This document shows, one piece after another, positions 1 to 8,072 of a stretch of 64,000 bases of DNA. Where the stretch lies: contig NZ_QKWJ01000018.1 in assembly GCF_003353055.1 (NCBI RefSeq), forward strand, positions 1 through 64,000, read 5' to 3'. The position numbers and the translations under genes were made by a program. Every line of letters begins with the position of its first letter. Position 1 is the first letter of the stretch. The DNA comes from Cupriavidus lacunae. Lineage in GTDB: Bacteria; Pseudomonadota; Gammaproteobacteria; Burkholderiales; Burkholderiaceae. The notes under the pieces were generated by a model. It searched no databases. It saw only the letters and a program-made list of their open reading frames with translations, and was not told the origin of the DNA.

Positions 1-203
1 TTCAGCAATCTTTTTTTGCTGCGGCCGGCGCGCTGACTTCGCTGCGCCAACCTTCCCGGTCGACCCCGTAACCCGCGCCCCGTCTGCTTTGCAGCGCTGC
101 GTTGTGTTGCGAGGGGGCGAATAATATGCGAGCACGGCGGGGTTGGCAAGGGGGTTTCTGAAAACTTCTTCGTGCCGCCATCAGCGACCCTTAAAATCGG
201 CAG

Positions 204-1799
204 ATGCCTGACCTGACAACTTACCAGCCATCGCGCCTGCCAGCGGACGGCGCCCGCTTGCTCGACGCCCAGTCTCTCGCCGCCGCGCTGTCGCGCCCTA
301 TCGTCTTTGTCGACCTGGAGACCACCGGCGCGGATGCCCAGCGCGACCGCATCACCGAGATCGGCGTGGTCGAGGTTGGCCCGGACGGTATCGTCGAATG
401 GGATACCCTGCTCGACCCCGGCATGTCGATCCCGCCGTTTATCCAGCGCATGACCGGCATCAGCGACGACATGGTGCGCGGGCAGCCGACCTTCGATTCC
501 CTGGCCGAGTCGCTCGCCGAGCGTCTGCAGGGCCGCCTGTTCGTGGCCCACAACGCGCGCTTCGACTACGGCTTCCTGAAGAACGCGTTCCGGCGCGCCG
601 GCGTGACCTTCCGCGCCGATGTGCTGTGTACGGTAAGGCTGTCGCGCTCGCTCTTCCCTTCTGTCGAGCGTCATGGCCTGGATGCGCTGATCGCGCGCTT
701 TGGCCTGACGCCCAAGGGCAGGCACCGCGCGCTGGCCGATGCCGAGCTGCTGTGGCAGTTCTGGCAGAAGATCCACGCCACCTATTCCGTCGAGCTGGTG
801 GAATCGGCCGTGCGCACGCTGGTGCGGCGCGCGAGCCTGCCCGCCGGCCTGGAGGAGACCGCGCTGGAAGACGTGCCGGCCACGCCGGGTGTCTATATCT
901 TCTACGGCGACCAGGACGTGCCGCTCTATATCGGCAAGAGCGTGCACCTGCGCCAGCGCATCGGCGCCCATTTCTCTGGCGACTACCGCTATGGCAAGGA
1001 CATGCGGCTGGCCCGGCTGGTACGTCGTGTCGAATGGCGGGAAACCGGCGGCGAGACCGGAGCGCTGCTGCTGGAGGCGCAACTGGTAAAAGCCATGCAA
1101 CCGGTGCACAACCAGCAGCTGCGCCGCAATACCCGGCTCTATGCCTGGGAGTTGCCGCAGCAGTTGCCGGTGCCGCGCCTGCGCTCCGATCGCGACACCG
1201 ACTTCTGCCGGCAGCGCGACCTGTTCGGCGTATTCGGTAGCCGTGGCGCGGCCGAGGCACGCTTGCGCGCGCTGGCGCAGGAGCACGACCTGTGCATGGC
1301 AACGCTGTCACTGGAGAAGACCACGCGCCGTGGCAGCCCTTGCTTTGCGCGGCAGGTGCACCGCTGCGCCGGGGCCTGTGTCGGCGCGGAATCGCCGCGC
1401 GAACACCGCGCCCGGCTTGCCGCCGCGCTGGCGCCGATCGCGCTGGTGCCATGGCCCTTCGCGGGCCCGGTTGCCTGGCGCGAGCAACACGGCGCGCGCG
1501 CCTGGTGGCATGTTACCGACGAATGGTGCTACCTGGGCTGCGCGGCCACGCTGGAAGAAGCCCACGCACTGGCCGCCGCGCCGGCGCATTTCGACCTGGA
1601 CACGTACCAGATCCTGGCGCCACGGCTGGCGCAATGGACAGCGGAGGCGGTGCCGCTGTCCGTGCAACGAGCTTTTACACTGACAGCACCCGAAGGGCCA
1701 GCCGAAGCCCCATGTCCGGCACGCACTGTACCGGCGCAGTCTGCGCGCAAGGCTCCTGCCGCAGCCGACCAGCAAACCCTGGGCCTGTTCGCCGACTAA
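204..1799 (+). CDS. DEDDh 3'-5' exonuclease fused to GIY-YIG (UvrC/Cho-like) endonuclease
   Basis: Predicted DNA repair nuclease of 531 aa acting on DNA in the cytoplasm. Residues about 30-195 form a DnaQ-like exonuclease domain: VDLETTG (Asp37, Glu39) is motif ExoI, HNARFDYGFL is ExoII, and HRALADAELL supplies the His and Asp of ExoIII. From about residue 225 a GIY-YIG domain follows, with GVYIFYG, LYIGKS and the catalytic-type Arg of LRQRIG. Further on, a UvrC/Cho-like cysteine region has four Cys (LCMA, SPCFARQ, HRCAGACVG) like those proposed to bind Fe-S in UvrC. The two-nuclease fusion is known in other bacteria; the actual substrate is not. The ATG at 204 begins directly before the conserved region. 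It stands alone on the plus strand with no clear operon partner. Confidence 0.9.
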   Translation: MPDLTTYQPSRLPADGARLLDAQSLAAALSRPIVFVDLETTGADAQRDRITEIGVVEVGPDGIVEWDTLLDPGMSIPPFIQRMTGISDDMVRGQPTFDSLAESLAERLQGRLFVAHNARFDYGFLKNAFRRAGVTFRADVLCTVRLSRSLFPSVERHGLDALIARFGLTPKGRHRALADAELLWQFWQKIHATYSVELVESAVRTLVRRASLPAGLEETALEDVPATPGVYIFYGDQDVPLYIGKSVHLRQRIGAHFSGDYRYGKDMRLARLVRRVEWRETGGETGALLLEAQLVKAMQPVHNQQLRRNTRLYAWELPQQLPVPRLRSDRDTDFCRQRDLFGVFGSRGAAEARLRALAQEHDLCMATLSLEKTTRRGSPCFARQVHRCAGACVGAESPREHRARLAAALAPIALVPWPFAGPVAWREQHGARAWWHVTDEWCYLGCAATLEEAHALAAAPAHFDLDTYQILAPRLAQWTAEAVPLSVQRAFTLTAPEGPAEAPCPARTVPAQSARKAPAAADQQTLGLFAD

Positions 1800-1925
1800 C
1801 GCCCGTTCGGCGCGGTCACCGCAGTCTGTGTGGCATCGCCCAAAACGCGCTTGCAACGGGTGTTGCGCCTCCGCTAGTCTCCACAGACCGGCCCTTGCCA
1901 CCGGCTGCGCCGACGCGGAGTCACC

Positions 1926-2354
1926 ATGCCTGCCAATCCAGCCCGACTTGTCCATGCCGCCAGCAAGCGGGCGCGCCTGGCCATCCTGTGGGCGGCAGTC
2001 CTTGCCGGCGCTTGTGCCGGGATCGGGACCAGCGCCATGCAGGACATCGTCGATTCCTGGAAGAACGTCCCCGTCGACGAAGCGAAGCGCCAGTGGGGTC
2101 CGCCTGAGGGGGTGCAGGCCCTGCCCAATGGCACGGCCTACGTCTGGACCGACACGGTGCCGGCCGCGCGGCCGCCGGGCAGCGGCCCGCGCGATGCCGG
2201 CGTGGAGCGCACGCCGGTGCCTGGCCAATGCCAGCGCAAGCTGGTGGCCGGTCCGGACGGCATCGTGACCGGTGGAGAGTGGCGCGGCGACGCCTGCTGC
2301 GTCACCACGCTGGTCGGCCGCTGCGCCCGGCTCAGGTACCGGGCGCGCGGCTGA
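1926..2354 (+). CDS. small hypothetical exported or lipoprotein-like protein
   Basis: A 142-aa protein I do not recognise. The N-terminus is basic (several Lys/Arg to residue 20), then a hydrophobic stretch ILWAAVLAGACAG. This could be a lipoprotein signal with Cys at about residue 30, although the box AGAC is a poor match to the usual L-A/S-G/A-C. The mature part has a Trp/Pro-rich start (DSWKNVPVDEAKRQWGPP) and several cysteines near the C-terminus (GQCQ, DACC, GRCARL), which could form disulfides if exported. It follows the nuclease gene by 126 bp and faces the leftward Bug gene. Coding is supported by the codon pattern and signal-like start; function is unknown. Confidence 0.6.
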   Translation: MPANPARLVHAASKRARLAILWAAVLAGACAGIGTSAMQDIVDSWKNVPVDEAKRQWGPPEGVQALPNGTAYVWTDTVPAARPPGSGPRDAGVERTPVPGQCQRKLVAGPDGIVTGGEWRGDACCVTTLVGRCARLRYRARG

Positions 2355-2378
2355 TCGCGGCCATCAGGCCGCCCCCGC

Positions 2379-3386
2379 TCAGTCGATACTGGCGCCCGAC
2401 GCCTTGATCGCCTGCCCCCAGCGTTTCTGCTCGGTGGCGATGGTGGCGGCAAACGCCTCCGGCGACTGCCATGCCGGCTCGGCGCCCTGCTGCTCGAGCC
2501 TGGCCTTGGTGTCGGGATCGGCCAGCACCGTGCGCAGCGCGCCGGACAGCCGCGCGACCACTTCCTTGGGCGTGCCGGCCGGCGCCAGCATGCCGTAGAA
2601 GCCCACCACCTCGAAGCCTTTCAGCCCGGCCTCCTGCATCGTCGGCACATCGGGCAGCGCCGGCGAGCGCTGCGGCGAGGTCACCGCCAGCGCGCGCACC
2701 TTGCCCGCCTTGATGTACTGCGTGAACAGCGGAATCGAGTCGGCCATCATCTGCGCCTGGCCGCCCATCACGTCGGTCAGTGCCGGCGCGCTGCCCTTGT
2801 ACGGGATATGGACGATGAAGGTGCCCGAAGCCTGCTTGAACATTTCCGGCATCAGGTGCGAGATACCGCCGTTGCCGCCCGAGGCGAAGTTCAGCTTGCC
2901 CGGATGGGCCTTGGCATAGCTGATAAAGGTCTTCAGGTCGCGCGCGGGCACGTTGTTGTTGATCACCATCACCAGCGGGATCAGCGCGGTGCGCGCCACC
3001 GGCGTGAAATCCTTCGGCATGCTGTAGGGCAGCTTGGGATAAAGCGAGTTGTTGATGGCCATCTGCCCGGTATTGGCCAGCAGCAGCGAGTAGCCGTCCG
3101 GCGCGGACTTGGCGACGTTGTCCGAGCCGATATTGCCGGCGGCGCCGGCCTTGTAGTCGATCACGATGGTCTGGCCCAGGATCGGCTGCAGCTTTTCGGC
3201 CAACAGGCGCGCATGGGTGTCGACCGGACCGCCGGGCGGAAATGCCACCACCAGCCGGATCGGCTTTTCCGGCCAGGCCGCCTGCGCGGCCCCCGCCGCC
3301 AGCGCCAGCGGCGCGGCGGCCAGGGCCAGCAGTGCGTGCTTCAGGATCTCCCGGCGGGCTTGCGGCTTGTTCTTCGTCTTATCCAC
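2379..3386 (-). CDS. Bug-family (TctC-like) periplasmic solute receptor
   Basis: A 335-aa tripartite tricarboxylate transporter receptor of the Bug family, which bind small carboxylates or aromatic acids in the periplasm. It begins with GTG at 3386, preceded by AAGGAG nine bases upstream. Residues 1-36 form a long Sec signal (basic stretch, then alanine/leucine-rich core ending AAQA). The family's first-strand motif follows (KPIRLVVAFPPGG), and later GYSLLLAN, the FASGGNGGISHL loop, and VHIPYKGSAPALTDV. No TctA or TctB membrane subunit is nearby, as for the other five receptors in the window, so it must share a transporter encoded elsewhere or act as a sensor. The ligand cannot be deduced. 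Confidence 0.92.
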   Translation of the reverse strand: MDKTKNKPQARREILKHALLALAAAPLALAAGAAQAAWPEKPIRLVVAFPPGGPVDTHARLLAEKLQPILGQTIVIDYKAGAAGNIGSDNVAKSAPDGYSLLLANTGQMAINNSLYPKLPYSMPKDFTPVARTALIPLVMVINNNVPARDLKTFISYAKAHPGKLNFASGGNGGISHLMPEMFKQASGTFIVHIPYKGSAPALTDVMGGQAQMMADSIPLFTQYIKAGKVRALAVTSPQRSPALPDVPTMQEAGLKGFEVVGFYGMLAPAGTPKEVVARLSGALRTVLADPDTKARLEQQGAEPAWQSPEAFAATIATEQKRWGQAIKASGASID

Positions 3387-3524
3387 GGTTGTTTTCTCCT
3401 TGATACAGGGCTGCCCGCCAGCGCCCTGGTCGGCGTGCTACGGACAGTTGCCATCCGATATTGTGACGCTTTTGTTACTTATTGATTTCATTTTTATGAC
3501 AGCCAGAGGGAGTCGACCACCGGC

Positions 3525-4499
3525 TCAGCGCGCCGGCCACGCACCCGTGCCCGCCAGCACCGGAGAATATTCCCGAAAGCCGAACCGCAGCGGCAACACG
3601 GCCGGCCGCCGTACGACGCGCTCGACGTGCAGCCGCACCAGCCGCTCGGCGCCGGCGTATGAGGTCAGCTCCTCGCCCTCCCAGATCACCTCGGCACGCC
3701 CGCCCACATGCAGCAGCGAGCCCTCGGCAAAATCCGGCACCACGATCCCGGCACGCGGATTGGCCAGCAGGTTGCCGATGGTGTTGAAGAAGTTGTTGCC
3801 GTTGAAGTCCGGGAACGTCAGCGTACGGGCATCGTCCACGCGGATAAAGCCCGGCTTGCCGCCGCGGTGCGAGACATCGGCGCCGCCGGTGTGCTCGCCT
3901 TCGTCCTGCGGCGACGCGGTGTGGCTGGTGGCGATGAACAGCGTATCGGCGCCGCGCAGCCAGGCGATGGCCTGCTCGTCGAGCGCGTCGCTGTGCCAGG
4001 CCGGGTGCGTGGCCGCCGGCCTGGCAACGGTCACGTCGCGCAACTGGATATAGCGCGGGCAGTTGCCGAAGCTCTGCTCGACCTCGACCGTCAGCCCGCC
4101 CTCGTCGCGCGCCACGATGATCCCGTTGATGCGGTTGCGCCGGCGCGTAGGCAGCTCGATCCCGAGCAGGCCGATGCGCGCACCCTGCGCCAGGGCCGAT
4201 GCCGCCGGGTCGGCGGGCAACAGCACGGCGTCGATGCGCAGGTGCTTGGCGTCAGGCGTATGCGCAAATCCCGGCGTCCCGGCCAGCATCGTGGCCCAGG
4301 GCAGCCCGTCGGCATCGACCGCACCAACCAGCAGGAACGGCAGCTGCGCAAAGAAGGTACGGTGCTGCTCCGGCATCTCGCCACGGATCACCCGCGGGCC
4401 GGACGCGGCCATGCGTTCGCGCTTGCCGGCGCGCGCCTGCGCAGCCAGTTCGCCGGCGTGGAATGGCAGGCCGGCGTGCGGCCAGGTGGGCAGGTCCAT
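3525..4499 (-). CDS. pyridoxamine 5'-phosphate oxidase-related flavoprotein
   Basis: A 324-aa protein of the PNPOx-like split-barrel family that binds FMN or a related flavin. The central part carries the family pattern: FLLVGAVDADGLPWATMLAG, then LGIELPTRRRNRINGII (common to the larger PPOX-type proteins), and a second barrel repeat with GFIRVDDARTLTFPDFNGNN and NPRAGIVVPDF. The length suits the two-repeat subgroup, often found near ferredoxin reductases or GSTs. It starts at ATG 4499 with a GGAG-rich leader and lies 56 bp downstream of the GST gene, probably co-transcribed with it leftward. Substrate is unknown; a general redox or detoxification role is inference. Confidence 0.82.
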   Translation of the reverse strand: MDLPTWPHAGLPFHAGELAAQARAGKRERMAASGPRVIRGEMPEQHRTFFAQLPFLLVGAVDADGLPWATMLAGTPGFAHTPDAKHLRIDAVLLPADPAASALAQGARIGLLGIELPTRRRNRINGIIVARDEGGLTVEVEQSFGNCPRYIQLRDVTVARPAATHPAWHSDALDEQAIAWLRGADTLFIATSHTASPQDEGEHTGGADVSHRGGKPGFIRVDDARTLTFPDFNGNNFFNTIGNLLANPRAGIVVPDFAEGSLLHVGGRAEVIWEGEELTSYAGAERLVRLHVERVVRRPAVLPLRFGFREYSPVLAGTGAWPAR

Positions 4500-4555
4500 G
4501 ATGGGCTCCCTCTCCTTGTCGGATGGATAGAAACGCTACGCGAGACCAGCAGGCA

Positions 4556-5197
4556 TTACGCCGCCACGCCGACTTTCGATACCACCATCAGCACGAAGCC
4601 GGGCAAGGCTTCGATGCGGCGCAGCCAGGCATTCAGCGCCGGGTACGGCGCCAGCGACACGTTGCCTTCCCCGGCGCGGGCGATATAGCTGTAGGCGGCC
4701 ACGTCGGCAATGGTGGCGTGATCGGCCGCCAGGAACGGCTGCCCGGCGAGCAGGGATTCCATCAGCGTGAACAGCCGCTGCGCGCGGGCGACGGCATCTT
4801 CCATCGGCACCGGCCGGCCGAACAGCACGCCCAGACGCGCCGCCGCCGGGCCGAAGGCGATCTCGCCGGCGGCGACCGACAGCCAGCGCTGCACACGCGC
4901 CGCGCCCACCGGGTCGCGCGGCAGCCAGCGGCCGTCGTCATAGCGCGTGGCCAGGTAGACCAGGATCGCATTGGAATCGCCAATGACCACGCCGTCATCG
5001 TCCAGCACCGGCACCTGGCCGAACGGGTTCAGGCGCAGGAAAGCCTTGCTGTGCTGCTCGCCGCCGCGCAGGTCGACGTCGACCAGTCGATACGGCAGGC
5101 CCAGCAGCCCCAGGAACAGTTCGGCGCGGTGCGCGTGGCCGGACACCGGCGAGCGGTACAGCACCAGCGGCTTGGCGGGGCAATTCGTCTCTTGCAT
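4556..5197 (-). CDS. glutathione S-transferase family protein
   Basis: A 213-aa cytosolic GST. The N-terminal thioredoxin-like domain reads [19 protein letters not shown], followed by [23 protein letters not shown], which holds the cis-Pro (QVPVL) and the glutathione-binding D-S pair. The C-terminal half is the all-helical domain, including [16 protein letters not shown]. The start ATG at 5197 has GGAG eight bases upstream. It is transcribed away from the LysR gene at 5308, with 110 bp between the two starts including a perfect LysR-type inverted repeat. This arrangement suggests the LysR protein controls the GST and the PPOX-like gene behind it. The conjugated substrate is unknown. Confidence 0.92.
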   Translation of the reverse strand: MQETNCPAKPLVLYRSPVSGHAHRAELFLGLLGLPYRLVDVDLRGGEQHSKAFLRLNPFGQVPVLDDDGVVIGDSNAILVYLATRYDDGRWLPRDPVGAARVQRWLSVAAGEIAFGPAAARLGVLFGRPVPMEDAVARAQRLFTLMESLLAGQPFLAADHATIADVAAYSYIARAGEGNVSLAPYPALNAWLRRIEALPGFVLMVVSKVGVAA

Positions 5198-5276
5198 GGC
5201 ACTCTCCTCAACGGTTGGAACAGGCAGATTCTGGGCGCCGACGCCGCTGCAATAAATAGGGCCATTGATATTTAAC

Positions 5277-5295
5277 TACTCCAAAAAATGGAGTA
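5277..5295. promoter_or_regulatory. LysR-type operator between GST and lysR
   Basis: Perfect inverted repeat TACTCCA-AAAAA-TGGAGTA (7-bp arms, 5-bp centre) containing a T-N11-A core, the usual LysR-box pattern. It ends 12 bp before the regulator's ATG at 5308, so it may serve both autoregulation and control of the divergent GST gene. Confidence 0.6.
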
Positions 5296-5307
5296 ATGTG
5301 TGGCACC

Positions 5308-6198
5308 ATGGACAAGCTACGCGCGATGCAGACCTTTGTGCGGATCGTCGACGAGGGCAGCCTGACGGCGGCCGCGACGACGCTGCATACCTCGTTGCCG
5401 GCGGTGGTACGCACGCTCGCGGCGCTGGAATCCGAACTGCAGGTGCGGCTGCTCAACCGCACCACGCGGCGGCTGTCGCTGACCGCCGAGGGGCGCAGCT
5501 ACCTGGACAGCTGCCGGCGCATCCTGGCCACCATCGACGAGGTCGAGGCGGGCCTGACCGCCAGCCATGTCGAGCCCAGCGGCCAGCTCACGCTGACCGC
5601 CTCGGTGCTGTTCGGGCAGATGTACGTGGCGCCTGCCGTCACGCGTTTCGTTCAACGCTATCCGCGCGTGCGCTGCCGCATGGAGTTCACCGACCGCGTG
5701 GTGAACCTGCTTGAGGAAGACCTGGATGTGGGTGTGCGCATCGGCCCGCTGGCCGACTCCACACTGGTGGCGCAGACCGTCGGCCGCATCCGCCGTGTGG
5801 TGGTGGCCACGCCCGCCTACCTGCGCAAGCACGGCGTGCCGCGCCACCCCGAGGAACTGGCCAGCGCCAACTGCGTGCGCTTCACCGGCAGCCAGGCGCA
5901 CTGGTGGACCTTTCGCGAAGGCGAACGGGAGTTCCATGTGCCGGTGTCGGGCAACCTGGAGTTCAACCAGACCGCACCCGCCGTGGCCGCCTGCGCCGAA
6001 GGCGCGGGCTTTGGCCACTTCCTGTCGTACCAGGTCGCGCAACTAGTACAGGAGCGCAAGCTGCGCATCGTGCTGGAAGAATTCGAGCAACCGGCATGGC
6101 CGCTGTCTCTGATCTATCCTCATGCGCGGCTGTTGCCGGCACGCACGCGCGCCTTTATCGAATGGATGCGGGATGACCTGGGCCCGCGTTTCAGCTAG
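5308..6198 (+). CDS. LysR-family transcriptional regulator
   Basis: A 296-aa LysR regulator with an N-terminal winged helix-turn-helix (MDKLRAMQTFVRIVDEG, then SLTAAATTLHTSLPAVVRTL and LLNRTTRRLSLTAEG) and a periplasmic-binding-like effector domain (GQLTLTASVLFGQMYVAP onward). This subgroup often controls a divergent enzyme gene, here the GST at 4556-5197. The start MDKLRAM at 5308 matches the family; an in-frame ATG at 5296 would add four residues and overlap the palindrome. The 19-bp inverted repeat just upstream is its likely binding site. The effector is unknown. Confidence 0.93.
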   Translation: MDKLRAMQTFVRIVDEGSLTAAATTLHTSLPAVVRTLAALESELQVRLLNRTTRRLSLTAEGRSYLDSCRRILATIDEVEAGLTASHVEPSGQLTLTASVLFGQMYVAPAVTRFVQRYPRVRCRMEFTDRVVNLLEEDLDVGVRIGPLADSTLVAQTVGRIRRVVVATPAYLRKHGVPRHPEELASANCVRFTGSQAHWWTFREGEREFHVPVSGNLEFNQTAPAVAACAEGAGFGHFLSYQVAQLVQERKLRIVLEEFEQPAWPLSLIYPHARLLPARTRAFIEWMRDDLGPRFS

Positions 6199-6332
6199 CA
6201 AGGTACGCGGCGGCCAGCGGCGCGGCTTGCGCGCCGCATCGCCACCTCCCGCGCGACCCACCCACCCGCCGCGCCCGGCCCCACCCGACAAAGCCCTTGA
6301 CGCGTCGCGGCGCGTACCGGTATTTTCAAAAA

Positions 6333-6354
6333 CCGAATCCGAATTCGATTACGG
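6333..6354. promoter_or_regulatory. candidate TetR operator (22-bp imperfect palindrome)
   Basis: A 22-bp imperfect palindrome centred on CGAATTCG, starting CCG and ending CGG; 9 of 11 base pairs are symmetric. It lies immediately upstream of the TetR start, as expected for autorepression. Confidence 0.5.
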
Positions 6355-6363
6355 AATATGCCA

Positions 6364-7050
6364 ATGTCAGCGACCCAATCCGGCTTCCCCGCCAACGCCT
6401 CCTTTCCCCGTATCGATACGCCCTCGATCCTGCAGCCGCCGCGCCAGCGCCGCGCGCGCGAGACCGAGCAGGCCTTGCTTGGCGCGGGCCGCGAACTGCT
6501 TGCCTCGCGTGACTTTGCCGCCGTGTCGGTGGCGCAGATCGCCGCGGCATGCCAGGTGTCGGTGGGCGCCTTCTACGGCCGCTTTCGCGACAAGATGGCC
6601 TATTTCGAGGCGCTGCGCACGCTGGTGATGGAAGAAACCACAGTGTCGATCGACCGCTACCTGGCGCGGGAACGCTGGGAGGACGTGCCGACGCCGGTGC
6701 TGCTGGAGAAGGCTGCGCGCTTCATGGTGCTCGGCACGCTGGCCAACCGCGGCGTGATGCGGGCATCGCTGCGGCATGCGTCCACGCGGCCCGAGGAATG
6801 GCTGCCGCACCGCCAGAACGGCGAAGCCATCGTGGAGCGCATGGTGCAGTTGCTGGTGCCGCGCCTGGAACTGCCGGCCGACACAGCAGAACTGCGCGTG
6901 CGCTTTGCCATGCAGGCGGTGTTCAGCGTGCTGGTCAATGCCGTGCTCAACCAATCCGGCCCGCTGCACCTTGACGACGAGCGGCTGATCACGGAACTCA
7001 ACCGCCTGATGGCTGGCTATCTCGGCGTCACCTTCGCCGAGCCGGCCTGA
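6364..7050 (+). CDS. TetR-family transcriptional regulator
   Basis: A 228-aa TetR regulator. The N-terminal DNA-binding domain reads RARETEQALLGAGRELLA, then FAAVSVAQIAAACQVSVGAFYGRFRDK, where VGAFYGRF is the typical recognition-helix end. The remaining 150 residues form the helical ligand-binding domain and give no ligand clue. Two ATGs, 6358 and 6364, are possible; 6364 is chosen because GGAA lies seven bases before it. A 22-bp palindrome abuts the start. The next gene on the same strand, the histidine phosphatase, is 166 bp away and not clearly part of the same unit. Target genes other than itself are unknown. Confidence 0.92.
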   Translation: MSATQSGFPANASFPRIDTPSILQPPRQRRARETEQALLGAGRELLASRDFAAVSVAQIAAACQVSVGAFYGRFRDKMAYFEALRTLVMEETTVSIDRYLARERWEDVPTPVLLEKAARFMVLGTLANRGVMRASLRHASTRPEEWLPHRQNGEAIVERMVQLLVPRLELPADTAELRVRFAMQAVFSVLVNAVLNQSGPLHLDDERLITELNRLMAGYLGVTFAEPA

Positions 7051-7216
7051 GCACACCGCTGGCAAGCGCCACCGCGCGGTAATGCAGCCAGGCCATGGCT
7101 GCTATGAATTGCGCAATGCTTGCTTGGCTGGCGGGCCTGCACTCCCTAGAATGTGCCCACGCCGGGCCCTGTGCCCGGCCCAGCCCTATCCGCCTCAACG
7201 TTCACCGGGACCGCTC

Positions 7217-7888
7217 ATGGCCACGCTTTTCCTCGTCCGGCACGGACAAGCCTCGTTTGGCGCCACCAACTACGATTGCCTGTCACCGACCGGCCGCCAG
7301 CAAGCGCGCTGGCTGGGCGAGTATTTCCGTGAGCGCGGTGTCAGCTTCAGCCGGGTAGTGGCCGGCACGCTGGTGCGCCAGCAGGACACCGCTACAGAAA
7401 TCCTGGCCGGCATGGGGCAGCAGGCAGCGATCATTTCGCACCCTGGCCTGAACGAATACGACGGCGAGGCGCTGTATCGTTGCCATACCGGTGGTGCTGA
7501 CCATCGCGCGCACCAGAACGGCGATTACAACGATTACTGGCGCACATTCCGCGCGGCCTATGCCGCGTGGACCCAGGACGGACTGGCCGACATGCCCGAA
7601 AGCTGGGCGGACTTCGGCGCCCGCATTGCCGGCGCCCTGGCACATGCGAGCGAAGGCACCACGCGCGAAGATGCCATTCTGGTGGTGAGTTCCGGCGGCG
7701 CCATCGGCCGCGCCACCGCCGACCTGCTGGGCGCACCGGCCCAGGCCGCCATCGAAATGAACCTGCAGTTCCGCAATACGGCGTTCTGCGAGATCATCGT
7801 CGGCCGCGGCGTGCAGCGGCTGCTGAGCTTCAACAACGTGCCGCACCTGGAACGCGCCGACCGGCGCAGCGCAGTGACCTTCGCCTGA
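7217..7888 (+). CDS. histidine phosphatase family protein
   Basis: A 223-aa phosphoglycerate-mutase-like phosphatase. The catalytic RHG motif is at the start (TLFLVRHGQASFGATNYD), with the second conserved Arg in VAGTLVRQQDTATEI and a C-terminal VVSSGGAIGR region where most members have a His (here Gly/Ala, so the second catalytic His may be supplied differently). The proposed acid-base part may be HPGLNEYDGEAL. Start is ATG 7217, supported by the conserved MATLFLVRHG beginning; a longer upstream frame has no domain support. Proteins like this act on phosphorylated metabolites or protein histidine; the substrate is unknown. It ends facing the leftward thiolase gene. Confidence 0.88.
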   Translation: MATLFLVRHGQASFGATNYDCLSPTGRQQARWLGEYFRERGVSFSRVVAGTLVRQQDTATEILAGMGQQAAIISHPGLNEYDGEALYRCHTGGADHRAHQNGDYNDYWRTFRAAYAAWTQDGLADMPESWADFGARIAGALAHASEGTTREDAILVVSSGGAIGRATADLLGAPAQAAIEMNLQFRNTAFCEIIVGRGVQRLLSFNNVPHLERADRRSAVTFA

Positions 7889-7924
7889 CACGCGCCGCGC
7901 CACACCGAGCCACACGCAAACAAA

Positions 7925-7946
7925 AAGGCCGCACGATCGCGGCCTT
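7925..7946 (-). terminator. Rho-independent terminator of the thiolase gene
   Basis: Stem AAGGCCGC / GCGGCCTT with a six-base loop. On the minus strand it is followed by TTTTTGTTTG, so it ends leftward transcription from the thiolase gene; the plus-strand side lacks a good T run. Confidence 0.7.
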
Positions 7947-8072
7947 GCTGTTCCGGCTGCTGGCGCGGGCACTTTGACATGCCCGCGCCGCCGGTCCTTC
8001 TCCCTTCACTACTCGTTACTGCGGCAATTCCTGCGTGGCGTGCCTGCGCGGCACGCCACGGATCTGACAGCT

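Noticed and set aside
1-203. Possible end of an upstream gene or terminator at the window start
   Set aside because: A short CAGCAA/TTGCTG stem is seen at 3-21, but no coding frame or proper terminator can be supported.
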